Below, piece by piece: positions 9,336 through 18,436 of a stretch of DNA of 25,030 bases. Origin of the DNA: a virus. The stretch is from the IMG/VR virus record IMGVR_UViG_3300047546_000149, positions 1 through 25,030 of that record. One strand, written 5' to 3'. Under the pieces are notes generated by a model. That model saw nothing but the letters and a program-made list of their open reading frames with translations. It was not told where the DNA came from and did no database searches. The position numbers and the translations under genes are program-made. Numbering within the stretch: the first letter of the stretch is position 1; each line of letters opens with the position of its first letter.

Positions 9336-10202
9336 TTATTGATAAATTGCAAAAGGGTTTACAATACCACCTGCTTTTAAAGGTGCCGGTACATTAGGGT
9401 TGAAAGAGCTAGCAAAGTCAGGTAAATTACGCCTTATCTGTCTTAATGTACCTGCATCAAGGCCACCAATAAAAGCATCATATTCATTTGGCGTCATGCC
9501 ACCAACTTTACTTAAGTCAACATTATTGATTTTACCCATTGAAGCTATGCTCTTTTGCATGTCAGTTTGATTCATCCCAAGTTGACCTTTTTTATCTCCC
9601 ATAGCTTCTCTCTGTAACTTGTCAGCCTGTCTTACAGCAGCTGTCTTTTCATAAAGCGGAACCATTTGTAATCCTTGCTGAAGAGCACTGCTAGCAGATT
9701 GTATCCCCTGAGCAGTCGCCTGAGCTGCCGCAGTTTGAGCTTGAGCCGCAGCTGATTGAGCACCTGCCACTTCCTCTAAATTCATCTGAGTCCCAACGTC
9801 TAACAACCTACCTTTCTCTGCTGCGCTTGTTTTCTCTAAGTCAGATAACTCTTTACCCATTGCTGTACGTACAGCTCCTTGAGCTTCATCTGATGCCATA
9901 GCTACCCTTCCTGCTGTAGCTGCTGCCCCTCTTTCGCTTTCTGCTCCTGCCTGAATTGCCTGAGCTCCGGTAGAAAGAAGCGCTTCCCTTTGCAGTTCGT
10001 ATGGTTCTTTCTGAATTGCCAACTTATCATATACGTTGACGTCTAATCTTTTCCTTGCTTCAGCCATGGCATCTGCTGCCGCACGCTCAGCTTCTGTCTT
10101 TAACTTATTTTGCTTAGCTGCCTGAGCAAATGAAAGGCCCGCAGACCCCGCAGATATTGCAAGCCCGCCTATAGCCAATGCTGTTGTTGTTGCTATTGCC
10201 AT
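9336..10202 (-). CDS. Ala/Gln-rich internal virion-like protein (288 aa), T7 gp14-like in position
   Basis: This is a 288-residue protein very rich in Ala, Gln, Glu and Lys. Residues 1-27 form a hydrophobic Ala/Gly segment (TTTALAIGGLAISAGSAGL). A long helical, coiled-coil-prone region follows to about residue 200, and the C-terminal tail is Pro/Gly-containing. A hydrophobic N-terminus followed by a long Ala-rich helical body is also the look of T7 gp14 and other small podovirus DNA-ejection proteins, which insert in the host envelope at infection. It lies 1 nt after the GNAT gene and 8 nt before the 616-residue gene, so the four genes are probably translated from one message. An alternative is a tail-length or scaffold-like helical protein. 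The gene is certain; the ejection role is inferred from composition and order. Confidence 0.85.
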   Translation of the reverse strand: MAIATTTALAIGGLAISAGSAGLSFAQAAKQNKLKTEAERAAADAMAEARKRLDVNVYDKLAIQKEPYELQREALLSTGAQAIQAGAESERGAAATAGRVAMASDEAQGAVRTAMGKELSDLEKTSAAEKGRLLDVGTQMNLEEVAGAQSAAAQAQTAAAQATAQGIQSASSALQQGLQMVPLYEKTAAVRQADKLQREAMGDKKGQLGMNQTDMQKSIASMGKINNVDLSKVGGMTPNEYDAFIGGLDAGTLRQIRRNLPDFASSFNPNVPAPLKAGGIVNPFAIYQ

Positions 10203-10203
10203 A

Positions 10204-10617
10204 TTAAAACGCTTTAATCATTTCTCCCGTATAAGAGTCACCCTTTATATAACCAAACTCCTCATACGTCGATATGAGGCTAGGGCTCTTAATAAGAGCA
10301 TAAATATATTTGTTACCTGAATTTTTGCAAGCCTCGGTCAAAGATGATACCAACATGGATATGGCTTCCTTCCTTCCCGGCTTCTCCCTGTATTGCTTGT
10401 TTGATATTATCCAATCAACCCATGCCACCTTAGAGTTAGTGACGTACATGAACCCCGCACAAACAGGGGTATCCCCATCTAATACCATCATGCCACAGGT
10501 ACCGTCATCGGGCAAGAAGTCTTTAGCGGGCGGTTGCCACCCCCAATCCTTCCACCATCCAACGAGGATATCGTCATAATCATTACTGTTTAGTACACGT
10601 ACATTTAACGTATCCAT
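10204..10617 (-). CDS. GNAT-fold acetyltransferase-like protein (137 aa), T7 gp13-like in position
   Basis: This 137-residue protein has the outline of a GNAT fold. A central strand pair (CGMMVLDGDTPVCAGFMYVT, residues 41-60) is followed by a strand, WVDWIIS (66-72), then a loop and helix (YREKPGRKEAISML, 76-89). The C-terminal part, YIYALIKSPSLISTYEEFGY (104-123), has the usual helix and GF/GY ending. The acetyl-CoA loop (R77 to G81) is a degenerate form of the (Q/R)xxGx(G/A) signature, so enzyme activity is uncertain. It sits in the virion block, 21 nt after the 269-residue gene and 1 nt before the Ala-rich gene. From memory, T7 gene 13 holds this place and belongs to a family assigned to the GNAT clan, so a structural or assembly role is possible. 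A TAnnTTTG element lies in the gap ahead of it. Confidence 0.8.
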   Translation of the reverse strand: MDTLNVRVLNSNDYDDILVGWWKDWGWQPPAKDFLPDDGTCGMMVLDGDTPVCAGFMYVTNSKVAWVDWIISNKQYREKPGRKEAISMLVSSLTEACKNSGNKYIYALIKSPSLISTYEEFGYIKGDSYTGEMIKAF

Positions 10618-10624
10618 ATACTAA

Positions 10625-10632
10625 CAAAGATA
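10625..10632 (-). promoter_or_regulatory. TAnnTTTG (-7-like) element upstream of the GNAT gene
   Basis: TATCTTTG lies in the 21-nt gap before the GNAT start, 7 nt ahead of the ATG. It matches the Bacteroidota sigma -7 consensus TAnnTTTG. I see no convincing TTTG element at -33, and such a start would leave almost no leader, so this may be chance in AT-rich DNA. Confidence 0.25.
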
Positions 10633-10638
10633 TTGAAT

Positions 10639-11448
10639 TTAAGGGAAACTTTTCATAACCTCCGACCCTACTGTGAACAATTCAATCTTTGAAGTGGATG
10701 TGTTCTGAATATCAAAAACACAGTAATGCCCTAACACCCCATGAGACTCGGCCACCGAGTTCTTTATGTAGAAGAAGAAGGCATCTTGAATTGGTATAGG
10801 CACCGCTCCCGGTATGGCAGTATTGATAACTACACGGTTGATTCCGCCCGGGTAGTTGATTATGATATTGGTTACCTCACCCGCCAACTGTGGTGTGGTA
10901 TATGGAGGCAATGAGAAATAAAAGTAGTCCCCTATACTAAGGATATCTCCTACCGATACCAATGGGGATATGGAGAAGTTAACTTCGTCCGTAGCGCCGG
11001 TGACACTTATGCTCTTACCAATACCGTTAAGGCTCCTAAGCGCCAATTGACCATTAGAATTGTTCCTGACAAAGGCGAAGTAAGCCTGTTCTTTCTTGTC
11101 AAACCAAGCAGCTTGTATGTACCCTGAGTCCTGAATATCTGTATGTAGCTGAACATCCCAAATAGAATCTCCCTGTAGAACTATGGTCTTGAATAGTTTG
11201 TTCTCAAGCGGAGCGTCATTCATTACGCTCTGAATAGATGCGGGGGTAAATGCGCCACCCGGATTGCCAATCTGAATCCACCAATCAGAATAGAATGTAT
11301 TCCTAAGCGGATTGACATTGTGCCTATACAGGTTCCCACCCTTAAATGTATAGAAGTAGTTGTTCATCCCAATCATCCAATCGGGATAATAAGAGTAGAA
11401 GGATACCCATCCATCTACATCTTGACTGTATGTTAATGTATAATTCAT
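10639..11448 (-). CDS. Tail-associated beta-rich protein with a GWVSFYSY/NLYRHN module (269 aa)
   Basis: This is a 269-residue, aromatic- and Asn-rich, predicted beta protein. Residues 11-44 carry DGWVSFYSYYPDWMIGMNN, FYTFKGG and NLYRHN. Then follow NTFYSDWW, a segment FKTIVLQG, and beta-rich sequence to the end. From memory this opening block recurs within large tail/'muzzle'-type proteins and as separate genes in marine and crAss-like Bacteroidota phages, where it looks like a propeller-type repeat. No enzyme motif is seen. It starts 1 nt after the 316-residue gene and ends 21 nt before the GNAT gene, so it is probably co-expressed with the tail proteins. It is likely a tail accessory or adhesin protein; the exact position in the virion is not known. 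Confidence 0.85.
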   Translation of the reverse strand: MNYTLTYSQDVDGWVSFYSYYPDWMIGMNNYFYTFKGGNLYRHNVNPLRNTFYSDWWIQIGNPGGAFTPASIQSVMNDAPLENKLFKTIVLQGDSIWDVQLHTDIQDSGYIQAAWFDKKEQAYFAFVRNNSNGQLALRSLNGIGKSISVTGATDEVNFSISPLVSVGDILSIGDYFYFSLPPYTTPQLAGEVTNIIINYPGGINRVVINTAIPGAVPIPIQDAFFFYIKNSVAESHGVLGHYCVFDIQNTSTSKIELFTVGSEVMKSFP

Positions 11449-11449
11449 T

Positions 11450-12400
11450 TTAGCAAGGTACTACGTCTATAACGACTCCTTTAAATGTTTGAAATGCAAG
11501 CGGCGCACCCAACGATGGGTCATCATACCCATACCACCCATCAGCTACAGGGTACTGCCCATAAAAATCAACGAATACTTGACGACCTAAGGCTATATAA
11601 GGAGCTGTAGGTAAAGGGGCTAATCCCATTATATACCAAGGGAATGTTCTATCTGTATCTGCACAAGCAAATACATATTCAAGTGACCTGTCTGTTGCTA
11701 ATATTTGAGTAAGATTTATAGGGCAATCTACCTTTACGCTAAACGTGCCGTAATTGCATGGGCTAAATACTCTTATTTTCATTACAGATGGCGATGTTGA
11801 AGTTTTTGGTATAACCATAAAACATTCACCCGGGTTATCATCAGTAAGTTGACATTGACCAAGCGCTACATTAACATCATAAGAATTACCTGTCGAAACA
11901 AATGAAGACCCATTATATTTATATTCAGGTAAAGTAGAGAATACATTACCACATAACCCACACAAGTTCCCTTCAGTATAAGTTCCTATATAAGTAGGCA
12001 ATCCTGATATCCCTTGCAATACCCTATCAACTCCCGACAATAAAATACTTCCTGATGAAAGTTTATTATAAACAACGCCATCATATATCACCTCTATACC
12101 ATCAGGGGAAGAATAAGAATCAAACCTTACCCTAACACCTCCCGTTGCTGTCCCTAGTACTACGTTAATCTCATATATACCAAAGCTACCTGATGAGTTT
12201 ACTACTAAACCATCACATGCTGAACCGCATGAGGCACAAGGAACTACGGAAAGTAAAGAGCATGAAACCTGCTGTCTTGTTATTGAGCCATCAGAATAGT
12301 ACCCATCTGCTGCACATATTGTCATCGCTGCATCATAATACACAGCCGTAGATGACGCTAAGTCAGGTCCATTTAAATAGTATGTTTGTGATATTGCCAT
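11450..12400 (-). CDS. Cysteine-containing tail/adhesin-like protein (316 aa)
   Basis: This is a 316-residue, beta-rich, modular protein. The N-terminal module (about residues 1-57) has YYLNG, AVYYDAAMT and DGYYSDG, and ends in CASC at about 55-58. A second module (about 70-150) has the pattern GIYEINVVLG, GVRVRFDSY, PDGIEVIYDG and VVYNKL, resembling a jelly-roll-like carbohydrate-binding or adhesin domain. A CGLCG pair follows near residue 148. The last part contains two Cys-bounded segments and ends with VFVDFYGQYPVADGWYGY and GVVIDVVPC. From memory, such modules recur in tail proteins of environmental Bacteroidota phages. It lies 14 nt after the 1696-residue gene and 1 nt before the 269-residue gene. 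I infer a tail-tip or fibre-like part in host contact. The paired cysteines could form disulfides outside the cell or bind metal; the sequence does not decide this. Confidence 0.85.
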   Translation of the reverse strand: MAISQTYYLNGPDLASSTAVYYDAAMTICAADGYYSDGSITRQQVSCSLLSVVPCASCGSACDGLVVNSSGSFGIYEINVVLGTATGGVRVRFDSYSSPDGIEVIYDGVVYNKLSSGSILLSGVDRVLQGISGLPTYIGTYTEGNLCGLCGNVFSTLPEYKYNGSSFVSTGNSYDVNVALGQCQLTDDNPGECFMVIPKTSTSPSVMKIRVFSPCNYGTFSVKVDCPINLTQILATDRSLEYVFACADTDRTFPWYIMGLAPLPTAPYIALGRQVFVDFYGQYPVADGWYGYDDPSLGAPLAFQTFKGVVIDVVPC

Positions 12401-12414
12401 GTTATTATATTAAA

Positions 12415-13056
12415 TTATCCTTTACAATTGCAAGGTGTGCTACTTGTAACAATCTCTGCATCACCTGATAATAATTGTGGTAAATAAGTGTATGTCACAC
12501 AAATCTTAGCTGTATTACCTTCTAATACAGTTACTGTTTGTCTACTTCCATTGCAAAATAAATATTCAACTTCTGCATCTGAAGTAACATTCTTTATCTC
12601 CCACTGAACGCATTGCCCTTTCGATTCACTACAACATCCACATTCTTGTGTCTTATATAGTTGATAGTTTTTCCCGGGTAGAGGGTATGCTATAGGTGTA
12701 GTGCCTCTCAATACGCAAAGCAATTTAAACTCCTGATATGAAACCGTACCTGTTACTGTAGCCCCATAGCAATCCTGATACTCATAGTCTAACCCATCGC
12801 CATCTACATTGACTATGGTCCAAGTAGACCCACATTCCAAGCAAGGAATGTCACAACCACATTTATATAATGCGACAACAACATTACCCTTAACAATATC
12901 ATAGTTTGTACTATTATTAATACATACAAAATACTCCTCCCCGGGGTCAAGAGAAACAGACAATAAAGCAGAGCTGCCGCATTCTCCATCAGGGAATTCT
13001 ACAACTGCTCCACTTGTTGAACTTTTATTCTTAAGATACATAGTAATACAATCAGT
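12415..13056 (-). repeat. Three tandem cysteine-rich beta modules at the C-terminus of the nozzle protein
   Basis: Residues 1484-1696 read as three related modules. The second and third align well: TWTIVNV...DYEYQDCYGATVTG and QWEIKNV...EVEYLFCNGSRQTV, with their Trp codons at residues 1562 and 1635 (73 apart). The first (from C1486, MYLKNKSS, later FPDGECGS and FVCINN) is more diverged. Each has a strand, a Cys-x-Gly turn and a second Cys further on, and the modules are joined by Cys-rich linkers such as CGCDIPCLECG and CGCC. The DNA copies are diverged, so this is a protein-level repeat. Confidence 0.6.
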
Positions 13057-16000
13057 ATTACATGGCCCACAATAACAACATACATCAGTAAGAGGGTCAG
13101 GTGTTGCTTCGTCTGTAAAACACAAGTCGGCAGATACAGATTGCCTCAAATCCCAAATCAAATAAAGCGTATCCCCATCAATAGTGCTAGGTACAGTAAA
13201 GTCAGCCTTGAATATATTGCCTATGTTTGTAATTGGAGAAGCCAAATTAGAAACAGATAGCAAGTCTTGAATCTCAGTTGGCGTATTATTATACAAAGTG
13301 TACGACCTAAGATACTTAAACCTATTATTAGTCAAGCTAAAATCAAAATCATCAGGTGGTATCTTATTAGTCTGCAATGTCATTACACTTCCCGCAGGAG
13401 GGAATGACGCAGAACCTGCATACCCTGTTGTAACATTGTACCTAGATACCAATGGGCTAGCAGTACCACTAGTAAATACCACTAGATTAGATTGCAAAGC
13501 CCCAATAAATGACCCATTTGTGTACCTATATTCTGTGTGAATATTTTTACCTGCATCTGAATTACTAGTAACTACAACCTCAATAATCTTAAGCTGTTCT
13601 TTTAATGGGCAATCAGCTGTAATGTTAAGAACTAAAGATGTTGATATTTGATAAATACATATGGTTGCTGTTTCTACAGATATAGAGTCTTTAGTAAATG
13701 TATAAGACCCACTTCCTAACTGAGGTGTAGTAGTAAAAGTATTCCCATTGTATGTTATCTCTAAGTAGAATGTCCCGCCTGAATTACTTACAACAGACCA
13801 ATTGATATCGGTAACCCCAACAAATGGGCCTAAATCTACACAATAACAATATTTTTTAACGACCAATGTTGGGTCGTAAACTAATGTAAGTGTTTGAGAT
13901 ACACCGCAAGCAACACACTGCTCATTTATTGGTAGCTTCCTATCGTTTGTAGTCAGCACATACTCATTCATATATGGGTCAAACCCTCCTAACTTCTGAG
14001 TATTGAATGATTCATTGAATGTATCCCTGAACCAAGTCCTCATATTACTATCAGATATAACCTTTAACTGCTCATTAGAATATGAGTTACCCATCATCTG
14101 AATAACAACCCCTCTCTTTACGTCAGTAAAGAATCTATTGAATCCCCACTGAACATAACTCTCAGGATTGAAACTAATACCATACTTCTCTGTTCTAGCT
14201 ATCTGAGTACCCAACACCTCAGGTACAGAAGTGATAGCCCCACCTGCCGCTGAATCGGACAGCAAGTTCTTACCGGCAAGAACATATGAAATTTTATCTT
14301 CCTGAAGAGTTAGCACGTCAGTCTCTCTTCCATCTAATATATAAATGCTACCAAATGAAGCCTCTAAATACTTGTAGTTAAGAAGTCCTAGATTAAATTC
14401 GTTCAGCTTATTTACATTAGACTCAGGGTTGTATATACCGCTGTATGTGATATCAGCAAACCTGTCAGCAGCTTTATAATCCTGAGCAGAAACTGTATTT
14501 ACACGCTGCCCTAAATTAAATGGCTTACCAACTATAGAGTCTCTAATCTTGTAACTTTCTGCACCATTACCAAAAGCAAAACAATTGAAGAAGTCTGTAT
14601 CTACTATTGCAGGTATACCAAGAGCAATATCTTCGTTTTGAATATTGCCCATGTGATTCCCATCTGCATCAATCTCAAATGATAACTCATTCTCATACCA
14701 TACATCAGGCAAAGCCTCTGAAGGTTCTGTTTCAAAAATCAATAGGTTCTCAGACCTCAGAACTTTTATGTTTGCAAATACAGTAGAGCGGCGCTTGCTT
14801 CTCTTGTCGACTCCTCCACATCTAAGCGTACCTCTTATCTGAAGATACAACTGATTGGTAGTGCCATTCCTGTCAAACCTATAATAGTTTTTGCAAAGGT
14901 CTGAACTAGTAATTGGACCAAGTCCCGGGATGAACACGTTGTCGGTAAGACATTGGTTGCAATCCACATCTTGCAATCCATCATTCAAGCTGCTAGCTAT
15001 ATTGTCTCCAATAAACCAATCATACATGCTAGGATAGTCAGTCGTAGAAACGAAGTTCTTTACCAACGTATATATCCTTCTTTCGCATGGGCAGTCAACA
15101 CCTAGCCTTTGCGTCTTAACGTAGAAGTTTATCCTGCTCCCCGCAGGCACAGTATAATCTTCCCAAAGACCTGTCGAACTATTAAACACATTCATTGGGT
15201 AAACCAATGTTGGGTAATCTCCTGCATTGTTCTCGCTAGTCTCGATTAGCCCGGGCTCTATTGAAGCCTCAGGGTCCTCAACCACCGAGAATGAATTTGG
15301 GTTAACCCTAGCATATACTCCGGCAGGAACGAACGAACCTGATGCAGGAGTTATAAAGTTTTCCTGTTGAGATTGCTTATCAAGGATTGTGGCATATACG
15401 CAACTCTGAGTAGGACCATTAGAGTCTGCCTTTACAATTAGTCTATCTCCTACTTCAACCTTCCTCGAGTTCTCTCCTTCCAATAAAAGATAAGCATCAT
15501 TACTATCAGGGTCATTGAAATATAAATTACAATATATCACCTCATAGTTTTCTTGGTCCGGCTTTATAACTAGCTTATACCTCTTAGCCCAATAAGGGGC
15601 TATTTGTGTAGGAGGTATAATTACCTGTATAGAGTTTTTATATTGAGAATAAGCGCATGGTACATGCTCTGTATTGTATGGGCTAACCAATGCAGTAGAT
15701 GCACGGTTAAACTCATCCATGTAAACAATGCCAATCTCATATCCTCTATTACTATGCAGACTTCTTGGACTAGCTATTTTCTGATATGTGGCATTAACTG
15801 CAACAAACTTGTAGTACTCATACACATATTGTGATAAACTTGCCGTATCATCTACAAACTGCATGGCTATCAGTTTGAATGAAATTACATTACCCGCACT
15901 TTGAACTTGTAATGGTTGGTCAATAGCATTAACCCCACTAGCAAATTTTGTTACCGAACCAAAAGCATTTGCCGTAGCTAATGTATTAGGTATGGCACAG

Positions 16001-17505
16001 TTTACTTGGTCAGTAAATGTAAGGCCATCACAAGATGTATCATCACCGGGTACATATGAGAATACAGGTTTTATGTTCGATGCCGTTCCTACTGCATTTT
16101 GAAACTCAGCACTTGAAACCATCTGATATACATCCACGTAGTCCTGAGGAAGTATAAATGTGAATGATAAACTTATAGAGCCTGTCTCTTCTGTAGGTAA
16201 TGGGGCATCCCCTGTAAATGATTCATGATTAAAAGTAAATGCTATTGAAATCAAAGCACCTTGTACTAAATCAACACCTGTCAAATCTACATTAGCAACT
16301 GCATTATTTACATTATGAGGTACATCAATAAGATAACCTGTAATGTTTGAAAAGTTAGATGACAATTGCTTAAGACCTATCTCTTCTATTATTAAATCTG
16401 TATTGTACTCTAGCTTTATTGGATTCCCGTTCTTATCAATTAAATCATACCCTTCCACGTAATTGCCATACATGAGTCTATTACCCATAATGGTTTGAGC
16501 CTTTGCAAACCTAGGTACGTTATCGTACAATCTAAGTAATTCAGACTCCTGAAGTATTGTGAATATCTTGCTATTGCTAAAGGTATATTGATACGTCGTA
16601 TCATTAGAAAGCCCTAACTCTTGCTTATCTAATTTTTCAATAACCTTAATAATGTTATTGTTTGATTGTTTAAATAGAAGGTCGATGCCAACCACAAGAT
16701 GACTGCCTGAATTATAACTTACAATTGCTGTATTACTCAGGTTAACCATCCCTTCATTCAGATAACTGTCAGTACTGAACGAAAAATCCTTAGGAATAAA
16801 TGCAATATCAGACCACTGAGATGTGGCTGAATACTCCCCATCTATATACTTATATCTATAAGCAAAGCTCAGGAACCTAGTCTCCATGTAGTTTGACTGA
16901 GTGCCTGTAATAATATTTTGGACTACCGGTGATTCTGTAGGCGGTCTCTTTATAACCAATATTGCCTCAGGGTCAAATTGGTCTATATAAGCTATAGGAT
17001 TTGGATAATTCCTTTTTGTATTTATAAACCTAGGCGGATTGTAGTCATCGGTAAAAAACAATAGGTCGTTAATAATATTAACCCCTGTTATCAAATAGTT
17101 CTCATTAAAGTTCAAGTATGTTAGTACCCCATTCCCATCATCAATACTAAAAATATGGTATATCAGAATGTTTGTATTAATATTATATGATACTATCAGG
17201 TCAAGTTTACCCGTGGCACCAACCGGGAAGTTAGAGTCATGCACAAACCAATAGATGGTTTCATTTGCGCTATCTTCTATAGCCCCAATACATCTTGCAT
17301 CGGCGCTCAAAGGGGTGCCATCTAGATATCTAAGTTGCGTCAATGACAAATTCCCTTTGGTGTTTTCAATAACACCAACCTCAGAATTTTCGGTAGAACC
17401 CATCCTGATGTTCATCGCATCTATGTATTCACCTTGTGGGACAAGACGCTCATCAACAATCTTGTTCATCCTGCCCGCTATAAAATTCCTAGATAAATTT
17501 GCCAT
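12415..17505 (-). CDS. Large tail nozzle/'muzzle'-type (stabilization) protein with cysteine-rich C-terminus (1696 aa)
   Basis: This is a 1696-residue beta-rich protein. Residues 5-45 carry the family opening NFIAGRMNKIVDERLVPQG followed by EYIDAMNIRMGSTE. From memory this is typical of 'tail stabilization'/muzzle proteins of crAss-like and related Bacteroidota podoviruses, functional counterparts of T7 gp12 and P22 gp10. Propeller-like sequence fills roughly 50-650. A conserved block near residues 1040-1190 contains EKYGISFNPESYVQWG, RFFTDVKRG and MRTWFRDTF. From about 1215 on it is rich in cysteine (CYC, CCYCGPC, CGC, CLECG, CGCC) and ends in beta modules spaced about 73 residues apart. The start is 1 nt after the 307-residue adaptor gene. 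It probably forms the tail nozzle, with the Cys modules as variable outer decoration or receptor contacts. The first two thirds are recognised well; the role of the end is unknown. Confidence 0.88.
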   Translation of the reverse strand: MANLSRNFIAGRMNKIVDERLVPQGEYIDAMNIRMGSTENSEVGVIENTKGNLSLTQLRYLDGTPLSADARCIGAIEDSANETIYWFVHDSNFPVGATGKLDLIVSYNINTNILIYHIFSIDDGNGVLTYLNFNENYLITGVNIINDLLFFTDDYNPPRFINTKRNYPNPIAYIDQFDPEAILVIKRPPTESPVVQNIITGTQSNYMETRFLSFAYRYKYIDGEYSATSQWSDIAFIPKDFSFSTDSYLNEGMVNLSNTAIVSYNSGSHLVVGIDLLFKQSNNNIIKVIEKLDKQELGLSNDTTYQYTFSNSKIFTILQESELLRLYDNVPRFAKAQTIMGNRLMYGNYVEGYDLIDKNGNPIKLEYNTDLIIEEIGLKQLSSNFSNITGYLIDVPHNVNNAVANVDLTGVDLVQGALISIAFTFNHESFTGDAPLPTEETGSISLSFTFILPQDYVDVYQMVSSAEFQNAVGTASNIKPVFSYVPGDDTSCDGLTFTDQVNCAIPNTLATANAFGSVTKFASGVNAIDQPLQVQSAGNVISFKLIAMQFVDDTASLSQYVYEYYKFVAVNATYQKIASPRSLHSNRGYEIGIVYMDEFNRASTALVSPYNTEHVPCAYSQYKNSIQVIIPPTQIAPYWAKRYKLVIKPDQENYEVIYCNLYFNDPDSNDAYLLLEGENSRKVEVGDRLIVKADSNGPTQSCVYATILDKQSQQENFITPASGSFVPAGVYARVNPNSFSVVEDPEASIEPGLIETSENNAGDYPTLVYPMNVFNSSTGLWEDYTVPAGSRINFYVKTQRLGVDCPCERRIYTLVKNFVSTTDYPSMYDWFIGDNIASSLNDGLQDVDCNQCLTDNVFIPGLGPITSSDLCKNYYRFDRNGTTNQLYLQIRGTLRCGGVDKRSKRRSTVFANIKVLRSENLLIFETEPSEALPDVWYENELSFEIDADGNHMGNIQNEDIALGIPAIVDTDFFNCFAFGNGAESYKIRDSIVGKPFNLGQRVNTVSAQDYKAADRFADITYSGIYNPESNVNKLNEFNLGLLNYKYLEASFGSIYILDGRETDVLTLQEDKISYVLAGKNLLSDSAAGGAITSVPEVLGTQIARTEKYGISFNPESYVQWGFNRFFTDVKRGVVIQMMGNSYSNEQLKVISDSNMRTWFRDTFNESFNTQKLGGFDPYMNEYVLTTNDRKLPINEQCVACGVSQTLTLVYDPTLVVKKYCYCVDLGPFVGVTDINWSVVSNSGGTFYLEITYNGNTFTTTPQLGSGSYTFTKDSISVETATICIYQISTSLVLNITADCPLKEQLKIIEVVVTSNSDAGKNIHTEYRYTNGSFIGALQSNLVVFTSGTASPLVSRYNVTTGYAGSASFPPAGSVMTLQTNKIPPDDFDFSLTNNRFKYLRSYTLYNNTPTEIQDLLSVSNLASPITNIGNIFKADFTVPSTIDGDTLYLIWDLRQSVSADLCFTDEATPDPLTDVCCYCGPCNTDCITMYLKNKSSTSGAVVEFPDGECGSSALLSVSLDPGEEYFVCINNSTNYDIVKGNVVVALYKCGCDIPCLECGSTWTIVNVDGDGLDYEYQDCYGATVTGTVSYQEFKLLCVLRGTTPIAYPLPGKNYQLYKTQECGCCSESKGQCVQWEIKNVTSDAEVEYLFCNGSRQTVTVLEGNTAKICVTYTYLPQLLSGDAEIVTSSTPCNCKG

Positions 17506-17506
17506 C

Positions 17507-18430
17507 TTACTTTATTTGCTTGTCCATGCCCCTTAAGTTCATTAACAACCTGCCGGGATGGATATTACTCATTCTGATTTTTGCGTTCCTCAAAAGCGCC
17601 GACTTATCCTTGCGTGCTCTATTTATGATGTACTCTTGCACCCCATACTTTGAGTTCAATACCTCAAACTTAATGGCAGCATATATGTACTGTTCAAAAA
17701 GTTTATTCACAGATATCATTGACTCATCCCCATTCTCCATACCATCCGACACATACTCAAGGATGCAACTTTCGTTGGCCATGCTTGAGTCAAAGTTAAT
17801 CACTCCCGCTTTCTTATTGATATTGAAGGTTGGATTTATATTTGCTGTCTCAGTATTCAACCCATAAGCTCTCCCAAGTTGATATCCAAAGTACCAAACA
17901 CCATCAATGTCCCATCCCCAATACCCATTGTATTGATGACCTTGATTTAGGTATATGCTTTTCTTTGTCCTATGAAGTCTGTCATAGTCGATTCTTGAGT
18001 CTTGAGGAGAAAGAATGTTACCATTAATATCAAAAAGAATATTACTGTTGTTGTCTTGAAGATACGCATTTGAAGAAAGTGTTTGAATGTTTTCTGTTAA
18101 AGGCCTTAGCAACCCATCTTTATATAGTGATATCCTAATCCAATTGACAAAGTCAGAAGGCAGAACGTACCTTAGGTTATCTCCAACGGTAAGTTCCAAT
18201 ACCTTGGTCTCTTTGAAAGCATCATAGTTTAATTCCTGAACAGCACGCTTTGCGTGGAACAGTATCTTATATCTCTCCTCATTGTTCACCAAGGAATGAT
18301 TCCCGGCATACATCAGCATGAAGTTTGTCACGATTTCTTTCAAGCTGACATATTGATATGACCCCCAATTGGCATCCTGAGGAGCATTACCTCCGTTGTC
18401 GTAGTATTGATATTGAGAAATGTATGCCAT
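17507..18430 (-). CDS. Neck/tail adaptor (ring) protein (307 aa)
   Basis: This 307-residue protein has a helical N-terminal part containing SLKEIVTNFMLMYAG (about residues 29-43) and ILFHAKRAVQELNYDAFKE (about 61-79). A beta part follows with LRYVLPSDFVNWIRISLY, and the C-terminus is helical (KLFEQYIYAAIKFEVLNSK, then RNAKIRMSN). From memory the FHAKRAVQELNYD and LPSDFVNW pattern is shared by head-to-tail connector proteins of crAss-like and related Bacteroidota podoviruses, comparable to T7 gp11 and P22 gp4. It starts 6 nt after the 326-residue gene and ends 1 nt before the nozzle gene, as expected for a ring joining portal and nozzle. I infer an adaptor or ring role in the neck; which ring it forms cannot be told from sequence. 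Confidence 0.85.
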   Translation of the reverse strand: MAYISQYQYYDNGGNAPQDANWGSYQYVSLKEIVTNFMLMYAGNHSLVNNEERYKILFHAKRAVQELNYDAFKETKVLELTVGDNLRYVLPSDFVNWIRISLYKDGLLRPLTENIQTLSSNAYLQDNNSNILFDINGNILSPQDSRIDYDRLHRTKKSIYLNQGHQYNGYWGWDIDGVWYFGYQLGRAYGLNTETANINPTFNINKKAGVINFDSSMANESCILEYVSDGMENGDESMISVNKLFEQYIYAAIKFEVLNSKYGVQEYIINRARKDKSALLRNAKIRMSNIHPGRLLMNLRGMDKQIK

Positions 18431-18436
18431 AGGTTA

